Assembly (NCBI GenBank): GCA_963638105.1
Contig: CAVHPP010000009.1
Span: 8,957 to 72,956, forward strand
DNA from: CAG-217 sp963638105
GTDB taxonomy: Bacteria > Bacillota > Clostridia > Oscillospirales > Acutalibacteraceae
Reading direction: 5' to 3'
Length of the DNA stretch: 64,000 bases
Of this stretch, positions 6,998 through 15,254 are shown in pieces. The translations under genes and the position numbers were made by a program. Positions within the stretch are counted from its first letter, which is position 1, and every line of letters starts with the position of its first letter. The notes under the pieces are model-generated. The model did no database searches. It was not told where the DNA came from and saw nothing but the letters and a program-made list of their open reading frames with translations.

Positions 6998-9931
6998 ATG
7001 GCACATATTAAAGTGGAACGGCGTTCTATGCGCCCGGAAGAGTGGACGGACCTGCGCTTTTGTTGGCTGAAACGCTATATTTACAGCGAAAAATGGGAGA
7101 TCGAAAACCTGATGATCCGGGACGCCCGCCAGGTGGCAGAAATGGATTTTCAGTTCTATCCCGGTGAGCCGCGGCCCTTAAAGCGGGGGGATATGTATTT
7201 CACCCCGGACGGCACCGCCTTTATGACGGCGGATGTGCAGGTGCCAAAGCACTTGCAGGGGCAGGAACTTTGGTTCTCTTTAAAAACGGCGGCGGAGATT
7301 TGTGTGAAGGTCAACGGCCGCTATGTAGGCGGCGTGGATCCGAACCGGGAGCGTATGCTGCTGTCGCCCTATGCGGATACGACGGAGACCCTGCATTTTG
7401 AGATGATGGGGTACAACCGCTCCAAGCCGGACGATGAGCGTAACCCGGAGAGTCTGTCTGTTCGCGGCTGCCGCCAAATCTTTGAGGGCGCGTATCTGTG
7501 CACTGTGGATCACGCGGTGCAGGATTTGGTCTATGACTTTGAGCTGCTGCTGGATATTGCCGGCAGTGACCTGTTTAATGAAGATTACCGTTCGTTCCTG
7601 AACCGGGAGCTGAACAATGCCATGAACTGCCTGGACTTTACCGACGACGGCGTAACCGGCGTGGCGGCGTGCCAAGCTTATCTTAACGATGTAGTCTTTG
7701 CCAACGATACTTACAAAGGCGCCGGGGATGTGGCGCTGATCGCCCACAGCCACCTGGATATTGCCTACTACTGGCGGCGGATCCACGCGGTGCAGAAGAA
7801 CTTGCGCACGGTGCTCATTCAGCTGCGGTTGATGGACCGCTACCCGGACTTTAAGTACACCCACACCCAGCCCTATGTGTATGAGACACTGGAAAAATAT
7901 TACCCGGATGTGTTTGCCGAGTTGCAGGAGAAGGTGGCCCGGGGTCAATTTGAGCCGGTGGGGGCTATGTATGTGGAGCCGGACTGCAATATCCCGGCGG
8001 CAGAGAGTCTCATTCGCCAGTGCCTTTACGGCCAGCAGACCTATCAGCGTATGTTTGGCAAGCGGGTGAATAATGCTTGGCTGCCGGATGTGTTCGGCAA
8101 CAGCTGGATTCTGCCCCAGATTTTGAAAAAATGCGGGGTGGACTACTTTGTCAGCAACAAAATGTCTACCTGGAATGATACCAACCGCTTTCCCCACAAC
8201 AACTTTATTTGGCGGGGCATAGACGGCAGCAGCGTGCTGGCTTGCGTGCCGCCCACCCACTTTATCACCTGGAACGCCCCCTCCCAAATTCAGGCCAACT
8301 GGGAGGCGTATATTGACAAGGACACCGGCGGTCAGACTATGAATATGTTTGGCTACGGCGACGGCGGCTCCGGCTGCACGGAAGAGATGATCGAGCTGAT
8401 GCATCGGTTCTCCAAGGTGTCCGTACTGCCCAAGTGCACCCACATGGGCGGCGCTGAATTCCTGGAAAAGAATTTGAAAGACAATGAGAACTTGGAGACT
8501 TGGGACGGCGAGCTGTACCTGGAAATGCACAGGGGCACCTTTACCACCAAGAGCGATCTAAAGCGCGCCAATCGGCGGCTGGAAAACAAGTTCCGCTTGG
8601 CGGAAATGCTCACCGTGCTGCGTGGCGAGAATCGCACACCGGAGATCACGGCCCTTTATAAGAAGCTGCTGATCAACCAGTTCCATGATATTTTGCCCGG
8701 CTCCCATATTCACCCGGTGTTTCAGGACGCCATGGCAGATTATCGAGAGATTGAGACGGCGCTGGACGCCATGATCGGCACCGGCAACCGCTATTTTAAT
8801 CCGCTGAACTTTACTTATGACGCCCTGACGTTTGTGGAAAACAAACGGGGCACCGCCACCCGTATGGGCAAGCGAGGCAACTGGCTGTTGCCCAATTTGG
8901 CACCCCTGGGCAGCGGCACCCTGCGCAAGTCCGCCTATCGCGGCGACTGGCTGCAAGTGGACGGCAATCGGATAGACACCCCATTTTATACCGTTCGGCT
9001 GAATGCGGACGGCTCCGTTGCAAGCCTGTATGACAAAAAAATGCAGCGAGAGTGGACGGACGGCGCCTTTAACAAACTGACCCTTTATGAGGATAAACCC
9101 GGCAACTATGACGCCTGGGACATTCTGCCCAATTACAGAGATAAGCAAGTGCCCTTGACCGTGGCGCAGCCGCTGACTTTGATCGAGCAGGACAGCGAGA
9201 GCGTCACTTTCAAGACCGTGCTGCAAACAGATAAATCCACCTGGACACAGTACCTGCGGCTGTTCCGCAGAGACGGCGCCATTGAGGTGGAAAATCAGGT
9301 GGACTGGCAGGAGAAGCATGTGCTGGCCAAAGTGCTGTTTGACTGTAATGTGCTGGCTCGGCAGGCCCTGTGCGACACCTCCGCCGGTTATATTGCCCGG
9401 GACACCCACCGCAATACCACTTGGCAGCAGGCTCGCTTTGAGTGCTGCCACCACAAGTGGTGCGATCTCAGCGAGACGGACGGCGGCGTCGCCATCTTAA
9501 ACGACGGGAAGTACGGCGTAGGCTTTTTGGAAAATCAGATCAGTCTGTCCCTGCTGCGTTCTCCCATTCGCCCGGATGTAACGGCGGATATGGGCCACCA
9601 CAGCTTTTGCTACCGCATTGTGCCCCATGCCGGCGATCCGGTACAGGCGGGGATTAACCGCCGAGCGCTGCAATTCAACCAGCCGCCCATCAAGAGTGAT
9701 GTGGCCTACAACGGCACGGACTTTGCGCCGCTTTATTTACAGGCTATGAAGTTCTCTGAGGACGGGGATCGCATTGTGGTACGCTTGAGTGAGCAGGACG
9801 GCCGCCGTGGCACCCTGCGCCTGCCCCGCAAGGTACAGGTGCTGAATATGCTGGAAGATGTGGAGCGGGAGACGGATTCCGTTGACTACACGCCCTTTGA
9901 AATTTTGACCCTGGGGTGGCCGGTAGAATGA
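6998..9931 (+). CDS. Alpha-mannosidase, glycoside hydrolase family 38
   Basis: A 977-residue GH38 retaining alpha-mannosidase. Zinc-site and catalytic motifs are visible: AHSHLDIAYYW near residue 249 and WLPDVFG near 363, whose Asp is the expected nucleophile. The rest fits the family layout of helical middle domain and large C-terminal beta-sandwich. There is no signal peptide, so it probably acts in the cytoplasm on imported manno-oligosaccharides or glycan fragments. A strong AAGGAGGTG precedes ATG 6998. It overlaps the next gene by 4 bases. Confidence 0.93.
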   Translation: MAHIKVERRSMRPEEWTDLRFCWLKRYIYSEKWEIENLMIRDARQVAEMDFQFYPGEPRPLKRGDMYFTPDGTAFMTADVQVPKHLQGQELWFSLKTAAEICVKVNGRYVGGVDPNRERMLLSPYADTTETLHFEMMGYNRSKPDDERNPESLSVRGCRQIFEGAYLCTVDHAVQDLVYDFELLLDIAGSDLFNEDYRSFLNRELNNAMNCLDFTDDGVTGVAACQAYLNDVVFANDTYKGAGDVALIAHSHLDIAYYWRRIHAVQKNLRTVLIQLRLMDRYPDFKYTHTQPYVYETLEKYYPDVFAELQEKVARGQFEPVGAMYVEPDCNIPAAESLIRQCLYGQQTYQRMFGKRVNNAWLPDVFGNSWILPQILKKCGVDYFVSNKMSTWNDTNRFPHNNFIWRGIDGSSVLACVPPTHFITWNAPSQIQANWEAYIDKDTGGQTMNMFGYGDGGSGCTEEMIELMHRFSKVSVLPKCTHMGGAEFLEKNLKDNENLETWDGELYLEMHRGTFTTKSDLKRANRRLENKFRLAEMLTVLRGENRTPEITALYKKLLINQFHDILPGSHIHPVFQDAMADYREIETALDAMIGTGNRYFNPLNFTYDALTFVENKRGTATRMGKRGNWLLPNLAPLGSGTLRKSAYRGDWLQVDGNRIDTPFYTVRLNADGSVASLYDKKMQREWTDGAFNKLTLYEDKPGNYDAWDILPNYRDKQVPLTVAQPLTLIEQDSESVTFKTVLQTDKSTWTQYLRLFRRDGAIEVENQVDWQEKHVLAKVLFDCNVLARQALCDTSAGYIARDTHRNTTWQQARFECCHHKWCDLSETDGGVAILNDGKYGVGFLENQISLSLLRSPIRPDVTADMGHHSFCYRIVPHAGDPVQAGINRRALQFNQPPIKSDVAYNGTDFAPLYLQAMKFSEDGDRIVVRLSEQDGRRGTLRLPRKVQVLNMLEDVERETDSVDYTPFEILTLGWPVE

Positions 9932-10332
9932 GCGGCTGGCAAATTGCACTGATCGTTGCCGCCGTGCTGCTGCTTGGCTTGGTGCTGTTGCCGGCATTTA
10001 ACCGCCGGCAGGTGCGGCGTATGCCCCCGGATCAGCAAATTCTACTGATTATGAAGCAAGCCAAGGGGCTGCACTATATCCGCAATGTATCCGGCGGCAA
10101 ACAGGGATTTCTCTACTATGTTAAGAACAAGCGCAAAATTCTGGTTTATCCTTGGGTGCGCCGGGGCCGTGTGCGGGTCATTACCAAGAAAGACCCCTTT
10201 GACCGCTGGGACTACCCGGAGGAGCAGGCACCCTTGACCCGGGAGGAGCGGACGCAGGCACGGCGGGTGCTGGCAGACTATGTCCGGCGCTCAAATCAGC
10301 GGATCGTTTGGAAGGACGAAACGGAACAGTAA
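9928..10332 (+). CDS. Membrane-anchored hypothetical protein
   Basis: A 134-residue protein with one N-terminal membrane helix (about residues 5-24, rich in Ala/Val/Leu), then a basic soluble domain with many Arg and aromatic residues. I recognise no family. The ATGA overlap with the mannosidase gene argues for cotranslation in the same operon. The 3' end overlaps the opposite-strand gene at 10291 by 42 bases. Confidence 0.65.
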   Translation: MSGWQIALIVAAVLLLGLVLLPAFNRRQVRRMPPDQQILLIMKQAKGLHYIRNVSGGKQGFLYYVKNKRKILVYPWVRRGRVRVITKKDPFDRWDYPEEQAPLTREERTQARRVLADYVRRSNQRIVWKDETEQ

Positions 10333-10671
10333 AAAGCTAAAGCCCAGCCAAATCAGCGTAAAGGGCAGGCAGATTTGGCCCCATAAATTCAGCGGCACCC
10401 GGCTGTAATCCCAAACGCCCATACCCAGCGCCCGGTTGAAAATCAGGCCAAATACCAGTTCTACTCCGGTGATGATTCCGGCACCCATTAGGCACTTGAG
10501 CGCCAGCGGCAAACCCGGTTGCGTGCGCTCCAGGCAGTAAAAGGCTGCTAAGATGATCCCACCGGCAAAGAACATGGAGTAATGTGTGCGGCCCCGGTAC
10601 ACCAGCTCTATGGTGCAGTAGGCGGTGCCGCCGAACAGAAAGCGAAAAAGATAAAAGAAAAAATCAGTCAT
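10291..10671 (-). CDS. CmpB-like integral membrane protein (putative ABC-transporter type IV family)
   Basis: A 126-residue protein with about four hydrophobic helices. The segment YRGRTHYSMFFAGGI near residue 25 and the VWDYSRVPLNLWGQICLPF segment are typical of the CmpB/DUF1113 membrane family, of unknown function despite its name. It is transcribed towards the preceding gene and overlaps it tail to tail by 42 bases. No ATPase partner is nearby. Confidence 0.72.
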   Translation of the reverse strand: MTDFFFYLFRFLFGGTAYCTIELVYRGRTHYSMFFAGGIILAAFYCLERTQPGLPLALKCLMGAGIITGVELVFGLIFNRALGMGVWDYSRVPLNLWGQICLPFTLIWLGFSFLLFRFVLPNDPLI

Positions 10672-10703
10672 ACCGTTAGCATACCCCTAAGGCAGGTGAT
10701 TAT

Positions 10704-12047
10704 TTGCAACTGGATAGAGAAGCCCGGCAGCTTTTAGATCTGCTGGAACAGGCAGGCTACCGCGCCTATGCGGTGGGCGGCTGCGTGCGTGACGCCTGTA
10801 TGGGTCGGGCGTATGCGGATATTGATCTGTGCACCTCTGCACTGCCTCGGCAGACGGAGACGGTGCTGGCAGCGGCCGGCATACGGTATATTGAGACCGG
10901 CTTACAGCACGGCACGGTCACCGCTGTTCTAAACGGCAAGACCTATGAGATTACCACCTTTCGTACAGACGGCAGCTATACGGACAGCCGCCACCCGGAC
11001 GGGGTGACCTTTGTGTCGGAGGTGGAAACGGACCTGGCGCGCCGAGATTTTACCGTCAACGCCATGGCTTACCACCCGGTGCAGGGATTGGTCGATCCCT
11101 TTGGCGGGCAAGCGGATATGAAAGCCAAGTGCCTGCGGTGCGTGGGAGAGCCGCGCCTGCGGTTTACCGAGGACGCGCTGCGCATTCTCCGCGCCCTGCG
11201 CTTTGCCGCCGTTCTGGGCTTTACCTTGGAGGAAGAAACGGCAAAGGCTGCTTTTGAACTGAAAGAGCGGCTCCATCTGGTGTCTGCCGAGCGGATCTAT
11301 GTGGAACTGAAAAAGCTGCTCCTTGGTAATTGGGCCTTTGATGTGCTGGTGGATTATAAAGAAATCATCGGTGTGGTGGTGCCGGAGTTGGTGCCTGCCT
11401 TTGACTGTGCCCAACAAAACCCATGGCATGTGTACGATGTGTTTACCCATATTGCCAGGTCTGTGGAGGCGGCGCCTATGGACGCGGACTTGCGGTTGGT
11501 CATGCTCTTTCACGACACCGGTAAACCGGCGTGCAAAACCACGGACGAAGAAGGCATTGACCACTTTTACGGTCATCCGACTGTCAGCGAACAGCTGGCA
11601 AAAGCGGCGCTGGAACGGTTGAAAGCAAGTCGTGCCAGTATGCAGCGTATTTTGCCCCTGATCCGTTACCACGACGGTCATATTTTAACGGACGAAAAGA
11701 GTATCAAGCGTTGGCTGAACCGGCTGGGCCCGGCAGGCACGCTGGATCTGATTGATGTTAAGACGGCGGACCTGGCGGCGCAGAATTTGGCCCGTACCCA
11801 GCCGGAGATTGAGGAGCTGTACCGTACCAAGACGCTGCTGCGGGAGATCTTGGAGCGGGGCGACGCGTTCTCTTTGCGGGATCTGGCTATCGGCGGCAAG
11901 GAACTGCTGGCGCTGGGATACCGTGGCAAAGCCATCGGCGGGGCGCTGGATGCGCTGCTTTCCGGGGTGATTGCCGGAGAAGCAGAGAATGACCGGGCGG
12001 CACTGTTGCATTATTTGGCGGCGCTGAACTTGCCCAAATCAGAATAA
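10704..12047 (+). CDS. cca: CCA tRNA nucleotidyltransferase with HD domain
   Basis: A 447-residue class II enzyme that adds or repairs the 3' CCA of tRNAs. The head has GGCVRD (residues 25-30) for phosphate binding and the metal-binding DID near residue 39; the neck follows with RFTEDALRILRALRFA. Residues 245-300 form an HD domain with VYDVFTHIARSV and LFHDTGKP, seen in a subset of these enzymes and linked to phosphatase activity. The TTG start follows an AGGTGA site. A strong hairpin ends the unit. Confidence 0.92.
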   Translation: MQLDREARQLLDLLEQAGYRAYAVGGCVRDACMGRAYADIDLCTSALPRQTETVLAAAGIRYIETGLQHGTVTAVLNGKTYEITTFRTDGSYTDSRHPDGVTFVSEVETDLARRDFTVNAMAYHPVQGLVDPFGGQADMKAKCLRCVGEPRLRFTEDALRILRALRFAAVLGFTLEEETAKAAFELKERLHLVSAERIYVELKKLLLGNWAFDVLVDYKEIIGVVVPELVPAFDCAQQNPWHVYDVFTHIARSVEAAPMDADLRLVMLFHDTGKPACKTTDEEGIDHFYGHPTVSEQLAKAALERLKASRASMQRILPLIRYHDGHILTDEKSIKRWLNRLGPAGTLDLIDVKTADLAAQNLARTQPEIEELYRTKTLLREILERGDAFSLRDLAIGGKELLALGYRGKAIGGALDALLSGVIAGEAENDRAALLHYLAALNLPKSE

Positions 12048-12060
12048 TTCTTAAAAAAAT

Positions 12061-12117
12061 AAGCGGACAAACCCTTTGCGAAATTTGGCGCAATTTTGGG
12101 GTTTGTCCGCTTTTTTT
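12061..12117 (+). terminator. Terminator after cca
   Basis: A 14-bp perfect stem (12061-12074 with 12099-12112) encloses a 24-base loop and is followed by a T-run to 12117. A-rich sequence on the left could make it work on both strands. Confidence 0.85.
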
Positions 12118-12127
12118 ATTGCCCGGA

Positions 12128-12161
12128 TGTGACAAATTCGGCCTGCCTTGCCGGCTATACT
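12128..12161 (+). promoter_or_regulatory. Spo0A-type spoIIGA-sigE promoter
   Basis: A -35 GTGACA (12129-12134) and a -10 TATACT (12156-12161) are 21 bp apart, too far for an ordinary sigma-A promoter. A 0A-box-like sequence overlaps the -35 on the minus strand (TTTGTCACA, 12136-12128). The B. subtilis spoIIG promoter has the same layout, with a 22-bp spacer and Spo0A bound over the -35. Confidence 0.6.
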
Positions 12162-12181
12162 GGGAGCAAGGGGGCGAGGGC

Positions 12182-12982
12182 TTGCAAGTGGTGTATGTGG
12201 ATGTGTTGCTGGTGGTCAATTTCTTTATGACCCTTCTGCTGTTGCTGCTGACGGCAGCGCTGACCAAGCAGCCCCGGCGTTCCGGTCGATTGTGCATAGC
12301 CGCGATGCTGGGGGCGGCGTACAGTCTGATCTTATTGGCGCCCAAGCTGCCCGCCTGGGTAGTGGTGCTCTCTAAAATCGCCGTTGCGCTGGTACTGGTA
12401 CTGGCAGCCTTTGGCTTTGGGTCTTTTAAGAAGTACCTGCGGTGTCTGCTGTGCTTCCTTGCTGCCAATTTTGTCCTGTTGGGCTTCATTGTAGGGGTGT
12501 GGTTGCTGTTTCGTCCCCGGCGTATTGTGGTCAAGAACAGCGCCGTTTATTTTGATCTGCCTGCCCGCACGCTGCTGTTGCTGGCACTGGCGGCGTATGT
12601 GCTGGCGCTGCTGATCCTGCGGCTGTATGAGAAGCACGCCGGGCGTCGGGCACTCTTAGAACTGACCATAGATACCGGGGCGCGCAAAGTGCGCTGCTTT
12701 GCTTTGGCAGACAGCGGCAACCGGTTGCGAGAACCATTCTCCGGTGCGCCGGTGATTGTGGCTCGTCGCAGTTTGTTTCCGGATACGGAAACGCCCCGGG
12801 TGATCCCGTACCAAACCGTGGGCGGCGAGGGTATGCTCACTGCCTTTCGTCCCCGGCAGGTGACAGTACATAGCGGCAAGCGACGGGGTGCAGTGGGGGA
12901 GGTGTATGTGGCGCTGAGTGATCATATCCAAAATGAAGACTACCAAGCGGTGGTCAATCCAAAAATATTTTCCTGGGAGTGA
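12182..12982 (+). CDS. spoIIGA: SpoIIGA, pro-sigma-E processing peptidase
   Basis: A 266-residue integral membrane aspartic peptidase that activates pro-sigma-E in the mother cell when triggered by SpoIIR from the forespore. Five hydrophobic helices fill residues 1-150, beginning VYVDVLLVVNF as in family members. The cytoplasmic C-terminal domain holds the active-site LADSGNRL and the GAPV segment. The TTG start follows AAGGGGG at 12168-12174; a TTG at 12119 would place the start inside the terminator. The gene is 5 bases from its substrate gene sigE. Confidence 0.9.
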   Translation: MQVVYVDVLLVVNFFMTLLLLLLTAALTKQPRRSGRLCIAAMLGAAYSLILLAPKLPAWVVVLSKIAVALVLVLAAFGFGSFKKYLRCLLCFLAANFVLLGFIVGVWLLFRPRRIVVKNSAVYFDLPARTLLLLALAAYVLALLILRLYEKHAGRRALLELTIDTGARKVRCFALADSGNRLREPFSGAPVIVARRSLFPDTETPRVIPYQTVGGEGMLTAFRPRQVTVHSGKRRGAVGEVYVALSDHIQNEDYQAVVNPKIFSWE

Positions 12983-12987
12983 CAAGC

Positions 12988-13689
12988 ATGTTAGCAAGAA
13001 TGATAGACTGGGTGCGGCGACTGTTTCGTCGAGAGTGCCATTATATCAACGGGCCGGAGACCCTGCCGCCCCCTTTGACCCGCGAGGAGGAAGAAACGGT
13101 GATGAACGAACTGCGGGCGGGGGACAACACCCATCGGGAGCTTTTGGTGGTGCGCAATCTGCGGCTGGTGGTGTACATTGCCAAGAAGTTTGACAGCTGC
13201 CAAACCGCCACGGAGGATTTGGTGAGTATCGGCACCATCGGGCTGATGAAAGCGGTGCGCACCTTTGATCCCAATAAGAATATTAAGCTGGCCACTTACG
13301 CCTCTCGCTGCATTGAAAATGAAATCCTCATGCACCTGCGAAAGGTGTCCAATATGAAAACGGAAATGAGCTTTGATGAACCGCTTTCTGTGGACTGGGA
13401 CGGCAATGAATTGACCTTGAGCGATGTGCTGGGTACAGAGCCGGACGCAGTGTCGGAGCTCTTAGAGGACGACGACGAAAAGCGGCTGCTGCGTGGAATT
13501 GTTCGGCGCTTGCCGGAGAAAGAACAGCGACTGATGGTGCAGCGGTTCGGTTTGTTCGGCGCTCGGGTACATACCCAAAAGCAGTTAGCGGATCAAATGG
13601 GCATTTCTCAGTCTTATATTTCTCGGCTGGAAAAGCGTATTTTATCAAAGATCCGCAAGGAAATGCAGCGGGAATGTGCCAAATCGTAG
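12988..13689 (+). CDS. sigE: RNA polymerase sporulation sigma factor E (pro-sigma-E)
   Basis: A 233-residue sigma-70-family factor, the first mother-cell sigma of sporulation. The basic amphipathic pro-sequence covers about residues 1-24 and the YINGPETLPPPL segment matches the region around the Bacillus processing site. Region 2 has NLRLVVYIAKKF and TYASRCIENEI; region 4 ends with GISQSYISRLEKRI. ATG 12988 follows GGGAG at 12975-12979. Bacillus carries sigG next; here a 5S rRNA gene follows instead. Confidence 0.95.
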   Translation: MLARMIDWVRRLFRRECHYINGPETLPPPLTREEEETVMNELRAGDNTHRELLVVRNLRLVVYIAKKFDSCQTATEDLVSIGTIGLMKAVRTFDPNKNIKLATYASRCIENEILMHLRKVSNMKTEMSFDEPLSVDWDGNELTLSDVLGTEPDAVSELLEDDDEKRLLRGIVRRLPEKEQRLMVQRFGLFGARVHTQKQLADQMGISQSYISRLEKRILSKIRKEMQRECAKS

Positions 13690-13718
13690 TTGACAAACGG
13701 TCGCGTTTGTGGTACTCT
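13690..13718 (+). promoter_or_regulatory. Promoter of the 5S rRNA gene
   Basis: TTGACA (13690-13695) and TACTCT (13713-13718) are separated by 17 bp, and the -35 starts at the base after the sigE stop codon. The expected transcript start, about 13725, lies just before the 5S terminal stem. Confidence 0.65.
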
Positions 13719-13728
13719 ATCTTACGCA

Positions 13729-13843
13729 GTCGGTGCTGATTGTGATGAGGGTCCACCCGTTCCCATCCCGAACACGGTAGTTAAGCTCATTCACGCTGAC
13801 AATACTCGGAGGGCGACTTCCCGGGAAGATAAGTAGTGCCGAC
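13729..13843 (+). rRNA. rrf: 5S ribosomal RNA, solitary gene
   Basis: A 115-nt RNA with the universal 5S core CCCATCCCGAACACGG and the GTTAAGC segment. The terminal helix is complete: 13729-13737 pairs with 13835-13843 over 9 bp including two GU pairs, which fixes both ends. No 16S or 23S rRNA is next to it. It lies between sigE and a DUF378 gene, with its own promoter and terminator. Confidence 0.93.
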
Positions 13844-13845
13844 AT

Positions 13846-13887
13846 AAAAACACGGTCCGTAGACAAAGCTATGGACCGTGTTTTTTT
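13846..13887 (+). terminator. Terminator after the 5S rRNA gene
   Basis: AAAAACACGGTCC (13846-13858) pairs perfectly with GGACCGTG plus T-run (13873-13887). The T-run of seven makes it strong, and the A-run on the left could serve the minus-strand DUF378 gene as well. Confidence 0.88.
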
Positions 13888-13891
13888 GCGC

Positions 13892-14101
13892 TTATTCCTC
13901 TGTGATCTTGCCCTTGCCAAACAGCAAGCTAATACACCACACGGCAGCCAGACCCACAATGGCATAGATAATCCGAGCAAAGATTGCGTCCTGCCCGCCG
14001 CAGATCCACGCCACAATGTCAAACTTGAACAGCCCGATGCTGCCCCAGTTGATCCCGCCGATAATGGTTAGGATCAGTGCAATATTGTTGAGTACACGCA
14101 T
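13892..14101 (-). CDS. DUF378 small membrane protein
   Basis: A 69-residue protein with two membrane helices flanking the family hallmark IGGINWGSIGLFKFDIVAW, as in Bacillus YuzA-type DUF378 proteins. Its function is unknown. The ATG at 14101 lies 9 nt after GGAG (14114-14111); upstream in-frame ATG 14110 touches that GGAG and is unlikely. The Shine-Dalgarno directly adjoins the T-run of the manA terminator, so translation and transcription signals share the same bases. Confidence 0.8.
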   Translation of the reverse strand: MRVLNNIALILTIIGGINWGSIGLFKFDIVAWICGGQDAIFARIIYAIVGLAAVWCISLLFGKGKITEE

Positions 14102-14114
14102 AAATTTCATCTCC

Positions 14115-14155
14115 AAAAAATTAAGTCATTGCTATCTTTCCCATAGCAATGACTT
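14115..14155 (-). terminator. Terminator of manA, abutting the DUF378 leader
   Basis: On the minus strand a 13-bp perfect stem (14155-14143 with 14135-14123) closes a 7-base loop and is followed by AATTTTTT ending at 14115. The plus strand also has a T-run at 14154-14158, so it is potentially bidirectional. Confidence 0.75.
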
Positions 14156-14180
14156 TTTATGCGTGTTGTTGTATTTTCGA

Positions 14181-15134
14181 TTAAATAGAAGTGACAAGCA
14201 TTTCTAATTGACCGCTGACGGCAAAGTTGTCGTACCCGGCAGGCACCAGGAAGCTGTCGCCTTTTTGCAACAAACGGCCGTCAATGGTGCCGTTGCCGTC
14301 GGTGACTAAGATGTGCTGAAAACTCTCTGTACCGGCAGCCAGCTGTACCGTGTCGCTGACAGCATAATGATAAACGGTGAACAGTGGGCAACGCGCCAGC
14401 AGTTGCCGGCTGCCGCCGCCTACATCTTCTTTTTGCCCCATGGGCTGCGTATCATATTTGGGCGGCTCCGGCACGGCTACATCCAGCGCTTTGGCCACAT
14501 GCAGCTCCCGGGGCTTGCCGTCTGCGCCCCGCCTGTCATAGTCGTACACCCGGTAGGTCACATTGCTGTTTTGCTGAATTTCGGCGATCAGCGCGCCCTT
14601 GCCGATGGCGTGCACCGTGCCCGCTTCTATAAAGAATACATCGCCCTTGTGAATATCTACATGGTTGAGCACCTGTGGCAGCGTGTTGTTCTCAATGGCG
14701 GCTTTGAATGCTTCCTTGCTGATCTTCTCCTTAAAGCCATAGATCAGCTGGGCACCGGGGGCTGCGTCCAGTACATACCACATCTCGGTCTTGCCGAATT
14801 CGTTTTCCACACGGCGGGCATAGTCGTCATCCGGGTGCACTTGAATAGACAGGTTGTCCTTGGCGTCAATCAGCTTAATGAGCACCGGAAAATAGGGAAA
14901 TCGGGCGGCGTTGGTGCCGCAAAGCGCTTCTTTGCCCACAGACTCTACCACCTGCTCCAAAGGCTGACCGTCATAGCTGCCGCCGTCGATGGTGTTCATA
15001 CCCGCCTGGTGGCAGGCAAGCATCCAACCCTCTGCCAATTTGGGCAGGTCACTTTGAAACCCAAAGTCCTCTCGCAGGCGCTGACCGCCCCAAATATAAT
15101 CCTTAAAGATGGGCTGTAATTTTAAAATCTCCAT
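14181..15134 (-). CDS. manA: Mannose-6-phosphate isomerase, class I
   Basis: A 317-residue zinc-dependent isomerase interconverting mannose 6-phosphate and fructose 6-phosphate. The family pattern includes FKDYIWGGQRLR at residues 10-21, LSIQVHPDD near 92, the metal-ligand region EMWYVL, and EAGTVHAIG near 165. ATG 15134 follows AGAGGAAA at good spacing; upstream in-frame ATGs lie too close to the mapped promoter to have a ribosome site. With the GH38 mannosidase it would feed mannose into glycolysis. Confidence 0.93.
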   Translation of the reverse strand: MEILKLQPIFKDYIWGGQRLREDFGFQSDLPKLAEGWMLACHQAGMNTIDGGSYDGQPLEQVVESVGKEALCGTNAARFPYFPVLIKLIDAKDNLSIQVHPDDDYARRVENEFGKTEMWYVLDAAPGAQLIYGFKEKISKEAFKAAIENNTLPQVLNHVDIHKGDVFFIEAGTVHAIGKGALIAEIQQNSNVTYRVYDYDRRGADGKPRELHVAKALDVAVPEPPKYDTQPMGQKEDVGGGSRQLLARCPLFTVYHYAVSDTVQLAAGTESFQHILVTDGNGTIDGRLLQKGDSFLVPAGYDNFAVSGQLEMLVTSI

Positions 15135-15168
15135 AGTTGTTTCCTCTGTTTTCATTGATTTCTCAGAT

Positions 15169-15197
15169 ATAATAACAAAAAAGGACTTCACTTTCAA
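15169..15197 (-). promoter_or_regulatory. Promoter of manA
   Basis: On the minus strand TTGAAA (15197-15192) and TATTAT (15174-15169) are 17 bp apart. A start near 15162 leaves a short leader carrying AGAGGAAA. It overlaps a weaker divergent candidate for the ABC-F gene, TTCACT (15187-15192) and TAAAAT (15210-15215). Confidence 0.6.
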
Positions 15198-15254
15198 GCC
15201 GGGATAGTGTAAAATATGGGCAAATCTATTTTACAAACTGGGAGGTGGGCGCCT

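Noticed and set aside
7280..8530. 416-codon open frame opposite the GH38 gene
   Set aside because: Shadow of the mannosidase coding region; no start signal and no domain.
12119..12181. N-terminal extension of spoIIGA from TTG 12119
   Set aside because: It begins at the terminator of cca and would run through the promoter; TTG 12182 has a proper ribosome site and gives the expected N-terminus.
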